From Pseudomonas lundensis (GTDB lineage Bacteria > Pseudomonadota > Gammaproteobacteria > Pseudomonadales > Pseudomonadaceae), in contig NZ_NQKI01000021.1 in the NCBI RefSeq assembly GCF_002269125.1, positions 1 through 64,000 on the forward strand: a DNA stretch of 64,000 nt, given 5' to 3'. Both the position numbers and the translations under genes were made by a program. Below are positions 9,105 through 20,318 of this stretch, piece by piece; positions within the stretch are counted from its first letter, which is position 1, and the number at the start of each line of letters is the position of its first letter. The notes below the pieces were generated by a model. The model had not been told where the DNA came from. It did not search any database and worked only from the letters and a program-made list of their open reading frames with translations.

Positions 9105-10068
9105 CCTTGGGGTAGTGCTGGAGGCGAGCAGTTGGTCCAGCCTCTGGGTCGAGCTGCCGCCGGGGCAGGCGTTCCTGCTTTATGTGACCGCCCATGGGAT
9201 TGCCAGTGGCATGCTGTGCGCCGGGGTATGGATGTTGTTGCCTGCGCGTTATCGCCAGCCCATGCCCTGGAGCCCGCTGTTTCTGTTCTCTCTGGTGTTT
9301 TTTATCCCGGTGATCGGCGCCTTGGGCGTTGCCTGCGTGATCTTCCCGGCACTGTATTGGCCGCGCCCTCGCGAACCAGAAGCCTGGCAGTCACTGGGCA
9401 TTCCGAAGTTGCCGTTTCGCTCGCAGCCGCTGCATTCACCGATTTTTCGCGACGGTGGTTTGCAGGATGTACTGCGTCACGCACCCGACCCGGATCTACG
9501 CCTTTCGGCGTTGCTGAGCACGCGACGGATGCCGGGCAGGGACGCGATCCCGATTCTCAGGCTGGCCTTGGCTGATCCCAGTGATGATGTGCGTTTACTG
9601 GCGTATTCAATGCTCGATAAGCAGGAGAACGACATCAATCAGCGGATTCAGGCCGACCTCAAACAGCTGCCCACCGCCAAACCGCCGGCCCGGGCGGCTT
9701 TGCACGCCACGCTGGCGCGCTGGTATTGGGAGCTGGCCTATCTGGGGCTGGCCCAGGGCAGTGTGCTGGAGCACGTCCTGAATCAGGCGCGCGAACATGC
9801 CGAGCAAGGCTTGCGCGAAGGTGAGGGGGGTGAGCTGCACCTGCTGGCGGGGCGTATTGCGCTGGAAATGGATGCCTTGAACACTGCGCTGACACACCTG
9901 GACGCCGCGCAACACGCAGGTATCGATGCTTCATTGTTGATTCCGTTTCACGCTGAAATTGCCTTCAGGGCCGGGCATTACGCGCAAATTCCGCTTCTGC
10001 TGGCAACGTTGCCCGCCGACCTGTTGCGTCGCCCCCCCTTCGCAGACCTCGCAAGGTGCTGGTTATGA
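9082..10068 (+). CDS. pelE: PelE, inner-membrane TPR protein of the Pel synthase complex
   Basis: PelE is part of the inner-membrane Pel synthase complex with PelD, PelF and PelG. The 328-residue product starts with two hydrophobic segments (about 1-20 and 30-95, with charged breaks) and continues with a cytosolic Ala/Leu-rich helical region of HEAT/TPR-like repeats. It starts inside pelD (23-nt overlap), and its stop overlaps the start of pelF in an ATGA arrangement, so pelD-E-F translation is probably coupled. Confidence 0.9.
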   Translation: MISKWLFSLGVVLEASSWSSLWVELPPGQAFLLYVTAHGIASGMLCAGVWMLLPARYRQPMPWSPLFLFSLVFFIPVIGALGVACVIFPALYWPRPREPEAWQSLGIPKLPFRSQPLHSPIFRDGGLQDVLRHAPDPDLRLSALLSTRRMPGRDAIPILRLALADPSDDVRLLAYSMLDKQENDINQRIQADLKQLPTAKPPARAALHATLARWYWELAYLGLAQGSVLEHVLNQAREHAEQGLREGEGGELHLLAGRIALEMDALNTALTHLDAAQHAGIDASLLIPFHAEIAFRAGHYAQIPLLLATLPADLLRRPPFADLARCWL

Positions 10069-11582
10069 ACACACCCCAACACGACGCACCGGTGGCGGAT
10101 GTTTGCCTGCTGCTTGAAGGCACCTGGCCGTATGTACGCGGCGGGGTATCGAGCTGGATTCACCAGATGCTGCTGGGGTTGCCCGAAGTGACCTTTTCGG
10201 TGCTGTTCATCGGCGGGCAGCGTAACGCCTATAGCCGCAGAAACTACGACATCCCGCCGAACGTGGTGCACATCCAAGAAGTGTTCCTTGAGGAGGCGTG
10301 GCAAGGCCGCCCGGCGAGCACCACCACCGAGCAAGCAATTGCCCCGGAACTGGCCAACCTGTACCGCTTTTTGCACCACCCGGACGCGCCCAGCGTGGCG
10401 CAGGGCCAACAGTTGCTCGACGCGCTGGCGCAGGATCGCCTTAGCCTGACAGACGTGCTGCGCAGCCGCGCCAGTTGGGAAACCTTGAGCGCGGGCTATC
10501 TCAAACACTGTGGCGATCCTTCGTTCGTGAATTATTTCTGGACCCTGCGTTCGATGCAGTCGCCCTTGCTGATGCTGGCCGAGGCCGCACGCGACATGCC
10601 GAGGGCGCGGGCTTTGCACTCAATTTCCACCGGGTATGCGGGGTTGGTGGGCTGCATTCTCAAGCAGCGCTGGGGCTGTCGCTACCTGCTGAGCGAACAC
10701 GGTATCTACACCAAGGAGCGCAAGATCGACCTGGCGCAGGCCAGCTGGATCGCGGAAAGCAGCGAGCAAGCGCTCAATGGCAGCCTGGACACCGGCACCG
10801 GCTACATGCGTACGCTGTGGATCCGCTTCTTTGAACGCATCGGGCGGCTGGTGTACGACCACGCCGACAACATCATTGCCCTGTATGACGGCAACCGTCA
10901 GCGGCAAATCAAGGACGGCGCCGATGCGGCGCGTACACAAGTGATCCCCAACGGCATCGACTTACCGAAATGGACTGCCGCGTTGCAGGCCCGTCCCGAC
11001 GGTATTTTGCCGGTGGTGGGGCTGATTGGTCGCGTGGTGCCGATCAAGGATGTGAAAACCTTTATCCGCGCCCTGCGCGGCGTGGTCAGCGCCATGCCTG
11101 ACGTGCAGGGCTGGATTGTCGGGCCTGAAGAGGAAGACCCGGCTTACGTCAGCGAGTGCCGCAGCCTAGTGGCCAGCCTGGGGCTGGAAGACAACGTGTT
11201 GTTCCTGGGTTTCCAGAGCATTCAGAACATCCTGCCGCAATTGGGTTTGATGGTACTGACCTCCATCAGTGAGGCTCAGCCGCTGGTCATCCTGGAAGCC
11301 TGGGCGGCGGGAATTCCGGTGGTGTCCAGTGACGTGGGCTCATGCCGCGAGCTGATCGAAGGCGGTATTGCCGAAGACCGCGACTTGGGGCTGGCCGGAG
11401 AAGTGGTGGCAATCGCTGATCCGCAAGCCACCTCCCGCGCGATCCTCGGCCTGCTGCGCGACCCTCAACGCTGGCAGGCCGCGCAAACCAGCGGCTTGCA
11501 ACGGGTGCATCGTTACTACGGAGAAAATTTGATGTTTGAGCGATATCGCACCCTGTACCGCGCAGCCATGGAGGCGGTGTAA
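10065..11582 (+). CDS. pelF: PelF, Pel glycosyltransferase (GT4)
   Basis: PelF is the cytosolic glycosyltransferase that polymerises Pel from UDP-sugar. The 505-residue GT-B protein has an N-terminal glycine-rich segment (EGTWPYVRGGVSSW) and a C-terminal GT4 donor-binding motif of the EX7E type (E-AQPLVIL-E) near residue 405. ATG 10065 is chosen because AAGG lies eight bases upstream, and it overlaps the pelE stop as ATGA. An upstream in-frame GTG at 10056 is less likely. Length agrees with the P. aeruginosa protein (507 as recalled). The stop TAA abuts the pelG ATG. Confidence 0.94.
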   Translation: MNTPQHDAPVADVCLLLEGTWPYVRGGVSSWIHQMLLGLPEVTFSVLFIGGQRNAYSRRNYDIPPNVVHIQEVFLEEAWQGRPASTTTEQAIAPELANLYRFLHHPDAPSVAQGQQLLDALAQDRLSLTDVLRSRASWETLSAGYLKHCGDPSFVNYFWTLRSMQSPLLMLAEAARDMPRARALHSISTGYAGLVGCILKQRWGCRYLLSEHGIYTKERKIDLAQASWIAESSEQALNGSLDTGTGYMRTLWIRFFERIGRLVYDHADNIIALYDGNRQRQIKDGADAARTQVIPNGIDLPKWTAALQARPDGILPVVGLIGRVVPIKDVKTFIRALRGVVSAMPDVQGWIVGPEEEDPAYVSECRSLVASLGLEDNVLFLGFQSIQNILPQLGLMVLTSISEAQPLVILEAWAAGIPVVSSDVGSCRELIEGGIAEDRDLGLAGEVVAIADPQATSRAILGLLRDPQRWQAAQTSGLQRVHRYYGENLMFERYRTLYRAAMEAV

Positions 11583-12953
11583 ATGGCTGGCATCGGTTTT
11601 GAACTGCGTAAAATCCTGTCCCGCGACTCTTACACCGCGACCCTGCACGCTTATGTGTACGCCGGGCTCATCAGCTCGGGGCCGTGGGTGCTGTCGATTG
11701 TCAGCGTGATGCTGGTGGGGGTGTTGAGCCTCGGGTTGTTGATGCCGGAAATGCTGGTCCGGCAGTTTCTGATCACGGTGACTTACCTGATGGCCACCTC
11801 GCTGATCCTGACGGGCGGCCTGCAACTGTTTTTCACACGGTTTGTTTCGGACCGGCTGTTTGAGCGCAAATTCTCGCGGATCTTGCCCAACCTGGTGGGC
11901 GTGTTGCTGCTTGTCACCCTGAGCTCAGGCGTGCTGGGCACGCTGTTGCTGTGGGCACTGTTTGACGAGCCACTGATGTACCGGCTGCTGGTGCTGGCCA
12001 ATTTTGTGACCCTGTGCAACCTGTGGCTGGTGATCATCTTTCTGTCGGGGATGAAGGCCTATAACCGGGTTTTGCTGGTGATGCTGGTGGGTTATGCACT
12101 GATGGTCTTGAGTGCGTACCTGTTGAGCTTCATGGGTATCAACGGTTTGCTGTTGGCGCTGTTGATTGGCCACGGCACGCTGTTGTTCCTGTACCTCTAC
12201 GACATCCTGCGCGAATACCGCGCCGATACGCTGGTGGCGTTCGATTTTCTAGACCGGCGACAGGTGTTCACCAGCCTGTTGCTGACCGGGCTCTGTTACA
12301 ACTTGGGGATCTGGATCGACAAGTTCATCTTCTGGTTCAACCCGGCCACTTCCAGCGCGGTGATTGGCCCGATGCGCTCGTCGGTGCTCTACGACTTGCC
12401 GATCTTTCTGGCGTACCTGGCGATCATCCCCGGCATGGCGGTGTTTCTGGTCCGCATCGAAACCGACTTCGCACAATGGTATGACCGTCTGTTTCGGGCG
12501 ATCCGTGAAGGGGAGACGTTGCAGCATATCGGCCAGATCAAGACAGAGATGACGCTGTCGATCCAGCAAGGGCTGCTGGAAATTTGCAAGGTGCAGGGGC
12601 TGACGGCGGTGCTGTTGTTCCTCTTCGCGCCGCACCTGCTCGAATGGCTGGGGATTTCCAGTTACTACCTGCCGTTGTTTTACATCGATCTGGTGGGGGT
12701 CAGCATTCAGGTGGTGTTCATGGCGCTGTTGAACGTGTTTTTCTACCTCGACAAGCGGGCAATCGTGCTCAAGCTGTGTGTGATGTTTGTGGTGCTGAAC
12801 GGCGCTTTGACCCTGCTCAGCCTGTACCTTGGCCCGAGTTTCTTTGGTTACGGGTTTACCTTGTCATTGCTGGTGTGCGTGCTCGTGGCGTTGCAGCAAC
12901 TGTCGACGGCGCTGCATGACCTTGAGTACCAAACCTTCATGCTCAGCGATTAA
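11583..12953 (+). CDS. pelG: PelG, Wzx-like inner-membrane Pel transporter
   Basis: PelG is a 12-helix polysaccharide-transport-type membrane protein thought to carry the polymer across the inner membrane with PelD/E/F. The 456 residues (same length as the P. aeruginosa protein as recalled) are strongly hydrophobic with about 12 predicted spans and an N-terminal MAGIGFELRK segment typical of the family. It begins directly at the pelF stop (no intergenic base) and is the last pel gene. No clear intrinsic terminator follows. Confidence 0.94.
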   Translation: MAGIGFELRKILSRDSYTATLHAYVYAGLISSGPWVLSIVSVMLVGVLSLGLLMPEMLVRQFLITVTYLMATSLILTGGLQLFFTRFVSDRLFERKFSRILPNLVGVLLLVTLSSGVLGTLLLWALFDEPLMYRLLVLANFVTLCNLWLVIIFLSGMKAYNRVLLVMLVGYALMVLSAYLLSFMGINGLLLALLIGHGTLLFLYLYDILREYRADTLVAFDFLDRRQVFTSLLLTGLCYNLGIWIDKFIFWFNPATSSAVIGPMRSSVLYDLPIFLAYLAIIPGMAVFLVRIETDFAQWYDRLFRAIREGETLQHIGQIKTEMTLSIQQGLLEICKVQGLTAVLLFLFAPHLLEWLGISSYYLPLFYIDLVGVSIQVVFMALLNVFFYLDKRAIVLKLCVMFVVLNGALTLLSLYLGPSFFGYGFTLSLLVCVLVALQQLSTALHDLEYQTFMLSD

Positions 12954-13089
12954 GCGGGAAGCGCGGCATGCGTGAACGGTGGTCCTTGGCCTGCGCCAGC
13001 GACCACAGGCCGCATCTTCGACTTGTTCTGGACACGCCATCCGATCAAACTGCGCGCATTCGCCCGTACCGTTCTCTTCAGGATGTTCA

Positions 13090-13977
13090 ATGTCTATGTC
13101 ATTCCCCTTGCGTACCGCGGTTGTCGCCTTCGTGCTGACCGGCCTCGCAGGTTGCTCGACGCAGAAAACCGCGATCTACGAGCATGAAAACTTCGATGAC
13201 TCCGGCACTTTTTCGCGCAATTACCCGGTGGCCGACAAGGCTTCTTGCGAGGCAGCACGCCGCGCCTTGCTCAGTCAGGGCTACATCATCACCAGCCGCG
13301 ACCCGAAAATGATCAGCGGCCATAAAAGCTTCCAGCAAACCGGTGAAAGCCATCTGGAAATCAGCTTTAACGTGGTCTGTGCCGATGACGGCGGGGCGGC
13401 GCATCACTCCACGATGTTCGCCAATGCCTTGCAGGACCGCTATGCGCTGAAGAAGGTTAACAACTCCGCCAGCCTTGGGGTCGGTGTGCTGGGGTCGGTA
13501 TCGATGCCCATTGGTTCAACCGATGATTCGATGGTCAAGGTGGCCAGCGAAACCGTATCGTCTGCGCAGTTTTATGACCGTTTCTTCTCATTGGTAGAGG
13601 TGTTCCTGCCCAAGGAAGCAAAGAAAGCCGCGCACATTGAAGAGAAACCCGAGGCTGATCTGGGTGTGCCTGAGCCTGCGCCTGCCAAGGTCGAAGCGAC
13701 ACCTGCCACGCCGCCATCTGAGGCCCCGGCCGTCATCGCGCCCGAGGTGACGCCGATGATCGCGCCGCCCGCGGTCGAGCCCGTGGGGTCGCAGCCGGTG
13801 GTGCCGCCCGCGGAAGCAGCCCCCATCACGCCGATTGACGCTCCTGCAACCCCAGAACCGACGGCGCCCAGCGCGCCCGCGGCGCCTGCAGCGGCTGTGC
13901 CTGAAGCGCCGATCCCTGTCGCAGGGCCAGCCCCGGTCACTGCACCGGTCAACCCAGAACCTGCTCCAGCGCAATAA
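13090..13977 (+). CDS. DUF2242 family lipoprotein with Pro/Ala-rich tail
   Basis: The function is not known. The 295-residue product starts with a lipoprotein signal and lipobox LAGC, followed by a conserved N-terminal half (AIYEHENFDDSGTFSR and similar) that I recognise as DUF2242. The last ~90 residues are almost only Pro, Ala, Glu and Val, a flexible tail that may reach into or span the periplasmic space. ATG 13090 is chosen because AGGA precedes it and it yields the signal peptide. It lies 136 nt after pelG on the same strand but has no known role in Pel; co-transcription is possible, not shown. Confidence 0.8.
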   Translation: MSMSFPLRTAVVAFVLTGLAGCSTQKTAIYEHENFDDSGTFSRNYPVADKASCEAARRALLSQGYIITSRDPKMISGHKSFQQTGESHLEISFNVVCADDGGAAHHSTMFANALQDRYALKKVNNSASLGVGVLGSVSMPIGSTDDSMVKVASETVSSAQFYDRFFSLVEVFLPKEAKKAAHIEEKPEADLGVPEPAPAKVEATPATPPSEAPAVIAPEVTPMIAPPAVEPVGSQPVVPPAEAAPITPIDAPATPEPTAPSAPAAPAAAVPEAPIPVAGPAPVTAPVNPEPAPAQ

Positions 13978-14113
13978 ACCGCGGCGGTAAATCTGAAATG
14001 ATCTGCTACGTTTAAATTTGAGCCCTAGACGTGTTAGCGCAGGTGTCACGTTTCCTTCATGCGCGCACGTTAAGCTCGAACGATCACGACAACAGACGCA
14101 GAAGGATGCCGAC

Positions 14114-14200
14114 ATGGACGATTATCAGGAAGAACTGCTGGAGTATCAGGCGTCCCAACTGGACCCGCTGGAGCCTGTGGACGACGCTACCGAGCTTTGA
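14114..14200 (+). CDS. 28-residue acidic small protein
   Basis: A short reading frame of 28 residues begins MDDYQEELLEYQ and is very rich in Asp, Glu, Gln and Leu. The Shine-Dalgarno (AAGGA at about 14102-14106, seven bases before ATG) is better than for many long genes here. It ends 21 nt before the convergent stop of the AraC gene. I do not recognise a function. The first half could form an amphipathic helix. Support is the ribosome site and the strongly biased composition; homologues would be needed to call it firmly. Confidence 0.5.
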   Translation: MDDYQEELLEYQASQLDPLEPVDDATEL

Positions 14201-14221
14201 ACGTCGCAGCGCACGGTCGCT

Positions 14222-15262
14222 TCATGCCGACTGGCGCTGGCGGCGCCGGAACTCTCCGGGTGTTTCAGCGTTCCAGCGTTTGAAGGCACGTTGAAACGCC
14301 TCGGCCGAGGCAAACCCCAACAAATACGCGATTTCTCCAAAGGCCAGTTCGGTGTCCCGGATATAGGTCATGGCGAGGTCGCGGCGTGTGTCATTGAGGA
14401 TGGCGCGAAACTGCGTGCCTTCTTCCGCCAGCTTGCGGCGCAGCGTCCAGGTCGGCAGTTTCAGGCGAGCAGCCACTTCCTCCAGATCAGGTTCACGGCC
14501 GCCATTGAGCAACGGCCCCAGCAACTGGGTGATGCGCTCGCGCAAACTGCGCGTACGGGTCAGTTGCTCCAGTTCGCGTTCGCACAATTGCAGCAAATAT
14601 GCCCAGGTGCTTGGGCAATGCTGCGGGTTGCGCAGATCAAGCGTGGCGTGATTGAGGCGTAGCTGGTTGGTGTCTGCACGAAAGCGCACCGGGTTGTGGC
14701 TCAGCACGCTGTACTGCTCGGCGTAGTCGGGTTCGCTGAACTCGATCTCGATCTGTTCGCTGGTCAGCGGGCAGTCGGCCACGGCGGATAATTGCTGCAG
14801 CCAGCCTGAGATGATGGAGTCCACCACGAAACGGTTATAGGCGTTGTACGGGCTGATGGAGTAAAAGCGCAGCCAGGCGCCCTGAGCATCTTCGTGCAGG
14901 CTCGACTGCCCACGGTAGTTGGAGCCGTAGAGGGCTTCGAAGCGGATCAGAGTGCGCGCCGCTTCCCGCACCGTCGGGGCTTGCGCCGCCGTGACCCCGG
15001 CCAGCCCCGCCTGACTCAGGCGGCTCAACTGACCCATGCGCAAACCCAGTGCGGGCTCGCCCGTCAATCCAATCGCGGCATGCCCCAGGCGCATGTAGCG
15101 CGGAATCGAGAGCCGCGCCATGGGCTGGCTCAAGCGCGCAGCATCAAGGCCGTATTGATCGAGCAAGGGCAAGGGGTCATGACCGCAGCTGCGCACCGCA
15201 TCCGCCAGTTGTTGCACGAAACCGACCGACAAATCCCCCAAACGCATCGGTAACGGTTTCAT
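14222..15262 (-). CDS. AraC-family transcriptional regulator
   Basis: A 346-residue regulator with an N-terminal arabinose-binding-like/ArgR-type ligand domain (about 20-205) and a C-terminal double helix-turn-helix (about 240-340) whose last part, with GFASAEAFQRAFKRW and TPGEFRR, is the AraC signature. The gene starts 3 nt after the stop of the nitrilase-fold gene, so the two form an operon. That operon is divergent from fadH, which makes fadH or fatty-acid-related signals plausible targets. As I recall, P. aeruginosa has a similar AraC/hypothetical/fadH1 neighbourhood. The ligand is unknown. Confidence 0.88.
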   Translation of the reverse strand: MKPLPMRLGDLSVGFVQQLADAVRSCGHDPLPLLDQYGLDAARLSQPMARLSIPRYMRLGHAAIGLTGEPALGLRMGQLSRLSQAGLAGVTAAQAPTVREAARTLIRFEALYGSNYRGQSSLHEDAQGAWLRFYSISPYNAYNRFVVDSIISGWLQQLSAVADCPLTSEQIEIEFSEPDYAEQYSVLSHNPVRFRADTNQLRLNHATLDLRNPQHCPSTWAYLLQLCERELEQLTRTRSLRERITQLLGPLLNGGREPDLEEVAARLKLPTWTLRRKLAEEGTQFRAILNDTRRDLAMTYIRDTELAFGEIAYLLGFASAEAFQRAFKRWNAETPGEFRRRQRQSA

Positions 15263-15265
15263 TGG

Positions 15266-16396
15266 CTACAACCAGAGGTTGAGCAAGCGAGCAGTGGACA
15301 CGGGCATATCAGGGCTGGTGAGGCCGTTGCGGCTGATAAAGCTTTGCCCGACGCTGTGTTTGTCCCAGAACCGACCTTGGGAAAACACCGTGATCCCGGC
15401 TTCGGCAGTGCTGCTGGGCACGCTGCTGATTAGGGTCAGACGATGCCAGGCTTCGCCTTCACTGACTTCGCCGGGCTTGAGGCTGATTTCGCTGGGCGTC
15501 GATACGCTTTTGTAACCGCCCCAGGGGTTATTCCACGTGTCTTTGCCGGTCACGAAGGCGGGTACGGCGATCAGTTGCACCTGTTGCTCGTTCAGCACGC
15601 GGTAGTTGTCGGGGTACCAACTGTCGCTGCCCACCAGAATACCGAGGCGCCCGGCCGGAGTGTCCACCACATTCAACTGATGGTCGGGGCTGGGCTGGAT
15701 GTAGCTCTGTTCTTCGTAGGTCGGCAGCAATTGGCGCTGGGGCTTGCCTATTGCAGTGCCGTTGCGGTCGAACACCACGCTGCTGTTGTACAGCGCGCCG
15801 GAGCCCGCGTGCAGGGTGCCGTTTTCGATGCGCGGGTCGGGCAGGGCGATGCTGCCGGCCACCAGCGTGATGCCAAATTCCCGGGCCAGCCCGCCGAACA
15901 GGGTCTGATAGTCGGCGGCCATGCGTTTGGCTTTCATGCGCAAGTGGGCATCGTTGAGACGGCTTTCTCCTTCGGCCCCCAGCCAGGCACGGGTGAAGCT
16001 CAGCGGGTTGCTGATGGCCAGCCAGTGCATGGCTTCGTGGAGGTTTGCAGCTTGATACAGCTCGTCTTTCTCGCCGCGAAACATCAGCCATGAACCAATG
16101 TGTTCGGGCATCACCACGATGGTTTTCTCGTTGAGCAAGCCGGCGTCGCGGGCCTTGTTCAAGTAAGTCGCCAGTTTGAGATGCAGCAGCTCAAGGCTTT
16201 GATAATCGCGGGGCGACAGCAACGGCTCGATCCCCAGCAGGTTGCCACGCCCGGTGTCGACGCCGTCGTTAATTGCCAACTCAACCCGCAAGTCAGACAG
16301 GTAATGGCCGACGTCGCGTTGCTCGGTCCAGTACGCATACCCACCTGCAGCGGCGGCAACGGCGATCAGTAAGGTGCAACCAATTAATTTACGCAT
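15266..16396 (-). CDS. membrane-anchored nitrilase-fold protein lacking the catalytic Cys
   Basis: Carbon-nitrogen hydrolases use a Glu-Lys-Cys triad to cleave nitriles or amides. This 376-residue protein has one N-terminal membrane segment (about 5-22) and a nitrilase fold with E98 (in MPEHI), K218 (in IGKPQRQ) and a nearby conserved Glu pair at 228-229. The position that should hold Cys, in the usual ICYD-type motif, reads VGSD here, giving G256 followed by S257 (codon GGC at 15629-15631). The classical nucleophile is therefore missing. ATG 16396 is chosen because it places the anchor at the N-terminus; a longer in-frame form to 16465 is possible. It is in an operon with the AraC gene. It may bind a ligand, or S257 may replace Cys; both are inference. 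Confidence 0.8.
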   Translation of the reverse strand: MRKLIGCTLLIAVAAAAGGYAYWTEQRDVGHYLSDLRVELAINDGVDTGRGNLLGIEPLLSPRDYQSLELLHLKLATYLNKARDAGLLNEKTIVVMPEHIGSWLMFRGEKDELYQAANLHEAMHWLAISNPLSFTRAWLGAEGESRLNDAHLRMKAKRMAADYQTLFGGLAREFGITLVAGSIALPDPRIENGTLHAGSGALYNSSVVFDRNGTAIGKPQRQLLPTYEEQSYIQPSPDHQLNVVDTPAGRLGILVGSDSWYPDNYRVLNEQQVQLIAVPAFVTGKDTWNNPWGGYKSVSTPSEISLKPGEVSEGEAWHRLTLISSVPSSTAEAGITVFSQGRFWDKHSVGQSFISRNGLTSPDMPVSTARLLNLWL

Positions 16397-18645
<2,249 letters not shown>

Positions 18646-18657
18646 GCGCGCCCTGTG

Positions 18658-18704
18658 TAGCCGCTACGCGATGCCTGGGCTGACACAAGCAGCGGTAGCG
18701 GCTA
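18658..18704. repeat. REP-like inverted repeat
   Basis: Perfect 10-base arms TAGCCGCTAC (18658-18667) and GTAGCGGCTA (18695-18704) surround a 27-base loop between fadH and the next gene. The arm sequence resembles the palindromic repeats scattered in P. fluorescens intergenic regions. No T tract follows, so it is more likely a repeat or mRNA-end stabiliser than a terminator. Confidence 0.55.
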
Positions 18705-18753
18705 TAGAAAAACGTATGGTTTAAACTCCGTTCATTTTTGAGCGGAGTGTGCC

Positions 18754-19680
18754 ATGAGCGTGCCTTTGATTGATTGGGAGCCCCGCGCACCCCTGCAACG
18801 TTTGCACCTCGACTGGCTGGTTAGCGCCGGGGTTGAGGTTGCAGTCCTGCGGCTGGACCTGATCGACCCGCTGATCACTGGCAACAAATGGTTCAAGCTC
18901 AATCACCCGCTGCACGCGGCCCATGCTACGGGTGCTCACGGGCTAATTAGCCTGGGCGGCGCACACTCCAACCATCTGCACGCGTTGGCGGCAGCGGGTA
19001 AACGCTTTGGTTTTACCACGGTAGGCCTGCTGCGCGGGCACCCTCAAGAAACCCCCACCACTCGAGACCTGCAAGCCTTCGGCATGCACCTGCATTGGCT
19101 GGGGTTCGCCGGTTATCGCGCCCGGCATGCGCCTGATTTCTGGCAACCCTGGCAAGCGCTGTACCCGCATTTGCACACCGTGCCCGAGGGCGGCGCAAGT
19201 TTGGCGGGCGCGCAGGGGTGCTCACCGTTGGTCAAACAGGTGCGTGAACAACTGGCCGGGCTGGGCTGGGCAGATTACGACGCGTGGTGGCTGGCCGCTG
19301 GCACGGGCACGACGCTGGCCGGTGTGGTGCTGGCCGAAGCAGGGCGGCGCAGGGTCTACGGTGCAATGGCGGTCCCCGAGGACCATGGCGTCGCGCGCAA
19401 TGTGGCATCCATCCTGCAATCGGCGGGCAGGGTGGCTGGCGATTATCAGTTGATCGATGCCAGTCGCGGCGGTTTTGCACGGGTCGATGAGACCTTGCTG
19501 GATTTCATTGGGGTCAGCGAGTTGGCGTGTGGCGTGCCCTTGGAGCCGGTGTACACCGGCAAAGCCTTACTGGCACTCAAGGAGGCGATTGAATCGGGAC
19601 GCGTGGAACGAGGTCAGCGAGTGGTGTTTGTGCACACCGGCGGCTTGCAGGGCCGCCGGGGTTTGGAACAACGTGCTTAG
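18754..19680 (+). CDS. PLP-dependent ACC deaminase/D-cysteine desulfhydrase family enzyme
   Basis: This family uses pyridoxal phosphate to break down D-cysteine or, in a subset, 1-aminocyclopropane-1-carboxylate. The 308-residue protein has the Schiff-base lysine motif GNKWFKL (K45), the GGAHSNH segment that binds the cofactor/substrate carboxylate, and a glycine-rich phosphate loop AAGTGTTLAG. At 308 residues it is shorter than typical ACC deaminases (about 338), which favours D-cysteine desulfhydrase or another amino-acid lyase. ATG 18754 follows GCGGAGTG. It stands alone, downstream of the REP-like repeat, and shares its last four bases with the convergent cytochrome gene. Confidence 0.82.
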   Translation: MSVPLIDWEPRAPLQRLHLDWLVSAGVEVAVLRLDLIDPLITGNKWFKLNHPLHAAHATGAHGLISLGGAHSNHLHALAAAGKRFGFTTVGLLRGHPQETPTTRDLQAFGMHLHWLGFAGYRARHAPDFWQPWQALYPHLHTVPEGGASLAGAQGCSPLVKQVREQLAGLGWADYDAWWLAAGTGTTLAGVVLAEAGRRRVYGAMAVPEDHGVARNVASILQSAGRVAGDYQLIDASRGGFARVDETLLDFIGVSELACGVPLEPVYTGKALLALKEAIESGRVERGQRVVFVHTGGLQGRRGLEQRA

Positions 19681-20225
19681 CCGCGTTTAGGCAGCATGCG
19701 CAGCAACGTGTTGTCCTTGATCACGTAGTGGTGAAACAGCCCGGCCACTGCATGCAAACCAATCAGCCAGTACCCGATGCTGCCCCCCAGTTCGTGCCAG
19801 CCTTTGATCTGTTTGGCCATGTCCACGTCCTTGAGGGTCAGGGGCGGCAGGTCGATGCCATAAAAGAAGACCGGCTTGTCGCTGTAGCTCAGGACCAGAT
19901 AGCCCATCACCGGCATGGCAATCATGAACACATACAGCGCCCAGTGCATAAGGGTCGCCAACGCCGTTTGCCAAGCGGGCGGGGTGGGGGTGATTTTCGG
20001 CGCCACGCCAAGCGTGCGGGCCAGTAAACGCAGCCAGACCAAAGCGAATACGGTTAAACCCAGCATGAAGTGGGCATCTTTCATCAAGGTGCGGCCGTCA
20101 CTGTCTTTGGGGAAAATCCCGCGAAACTCAATGGCGGCGTAAATCAGTACAAACAACAGCACCATGACCCAATGCAGGGCAATGGACATGCGACTGTAGC
20201 TGTCGTTGGAGCTTTTCCAGGACAT
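19677..20225 (-). CDS. cytochrome b561 family protein
   Basis: A 182-residue four-helix membrane protein of the bacterial cytochrome b561 type, which carries electrons between quinol and partners in the inner membrane. Candidate heme ligands are the histidines in ALHWVM, DAHFML, LMHWAL and the GLHAVAGLFHH segment near the end. The start has GAGGAAAC upstream on the minus strand. It is convergent with the PLP enzyme, sharing four bases at the stops. The natural electron partner (for example superoxide oxidase activity as in E. coli CybB) cannot be read from sequence. Confidence 0.88.
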   Translation of the reverse strand: MSWKSSNDSYSRMSIALHWVMVLLFVLIYAAIEFRGIFPKDSDGRTLMKDAHFMLGLTVFALVWLRLLARTLGVAPKITPTPPAWQTALATLMHWALYVFMIAMPVMGYLVLSYSDKPVFFYGIDLPPLTLKDVDMAKQIKGWHELGGSIGYWLIGLHAVAGLFHHYVIKDNTLLRMLPKRG

Positions 20226-20318
20226 GGTGTTTCCTCACGGTTGGGTATCCAGCCTCCGTTCTTGTATGACGGAGTACCTTTACAGTAATACGTTTGGGCA
20301 ACTTTGCGCTGAGGTGCA

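Noticed and set aside
12972..13187. 71-residue frame before the DUF2242 lipoprotein
   Set aside because: It overlaps the better-supported lipoprotein start in another frame and shows no domain.
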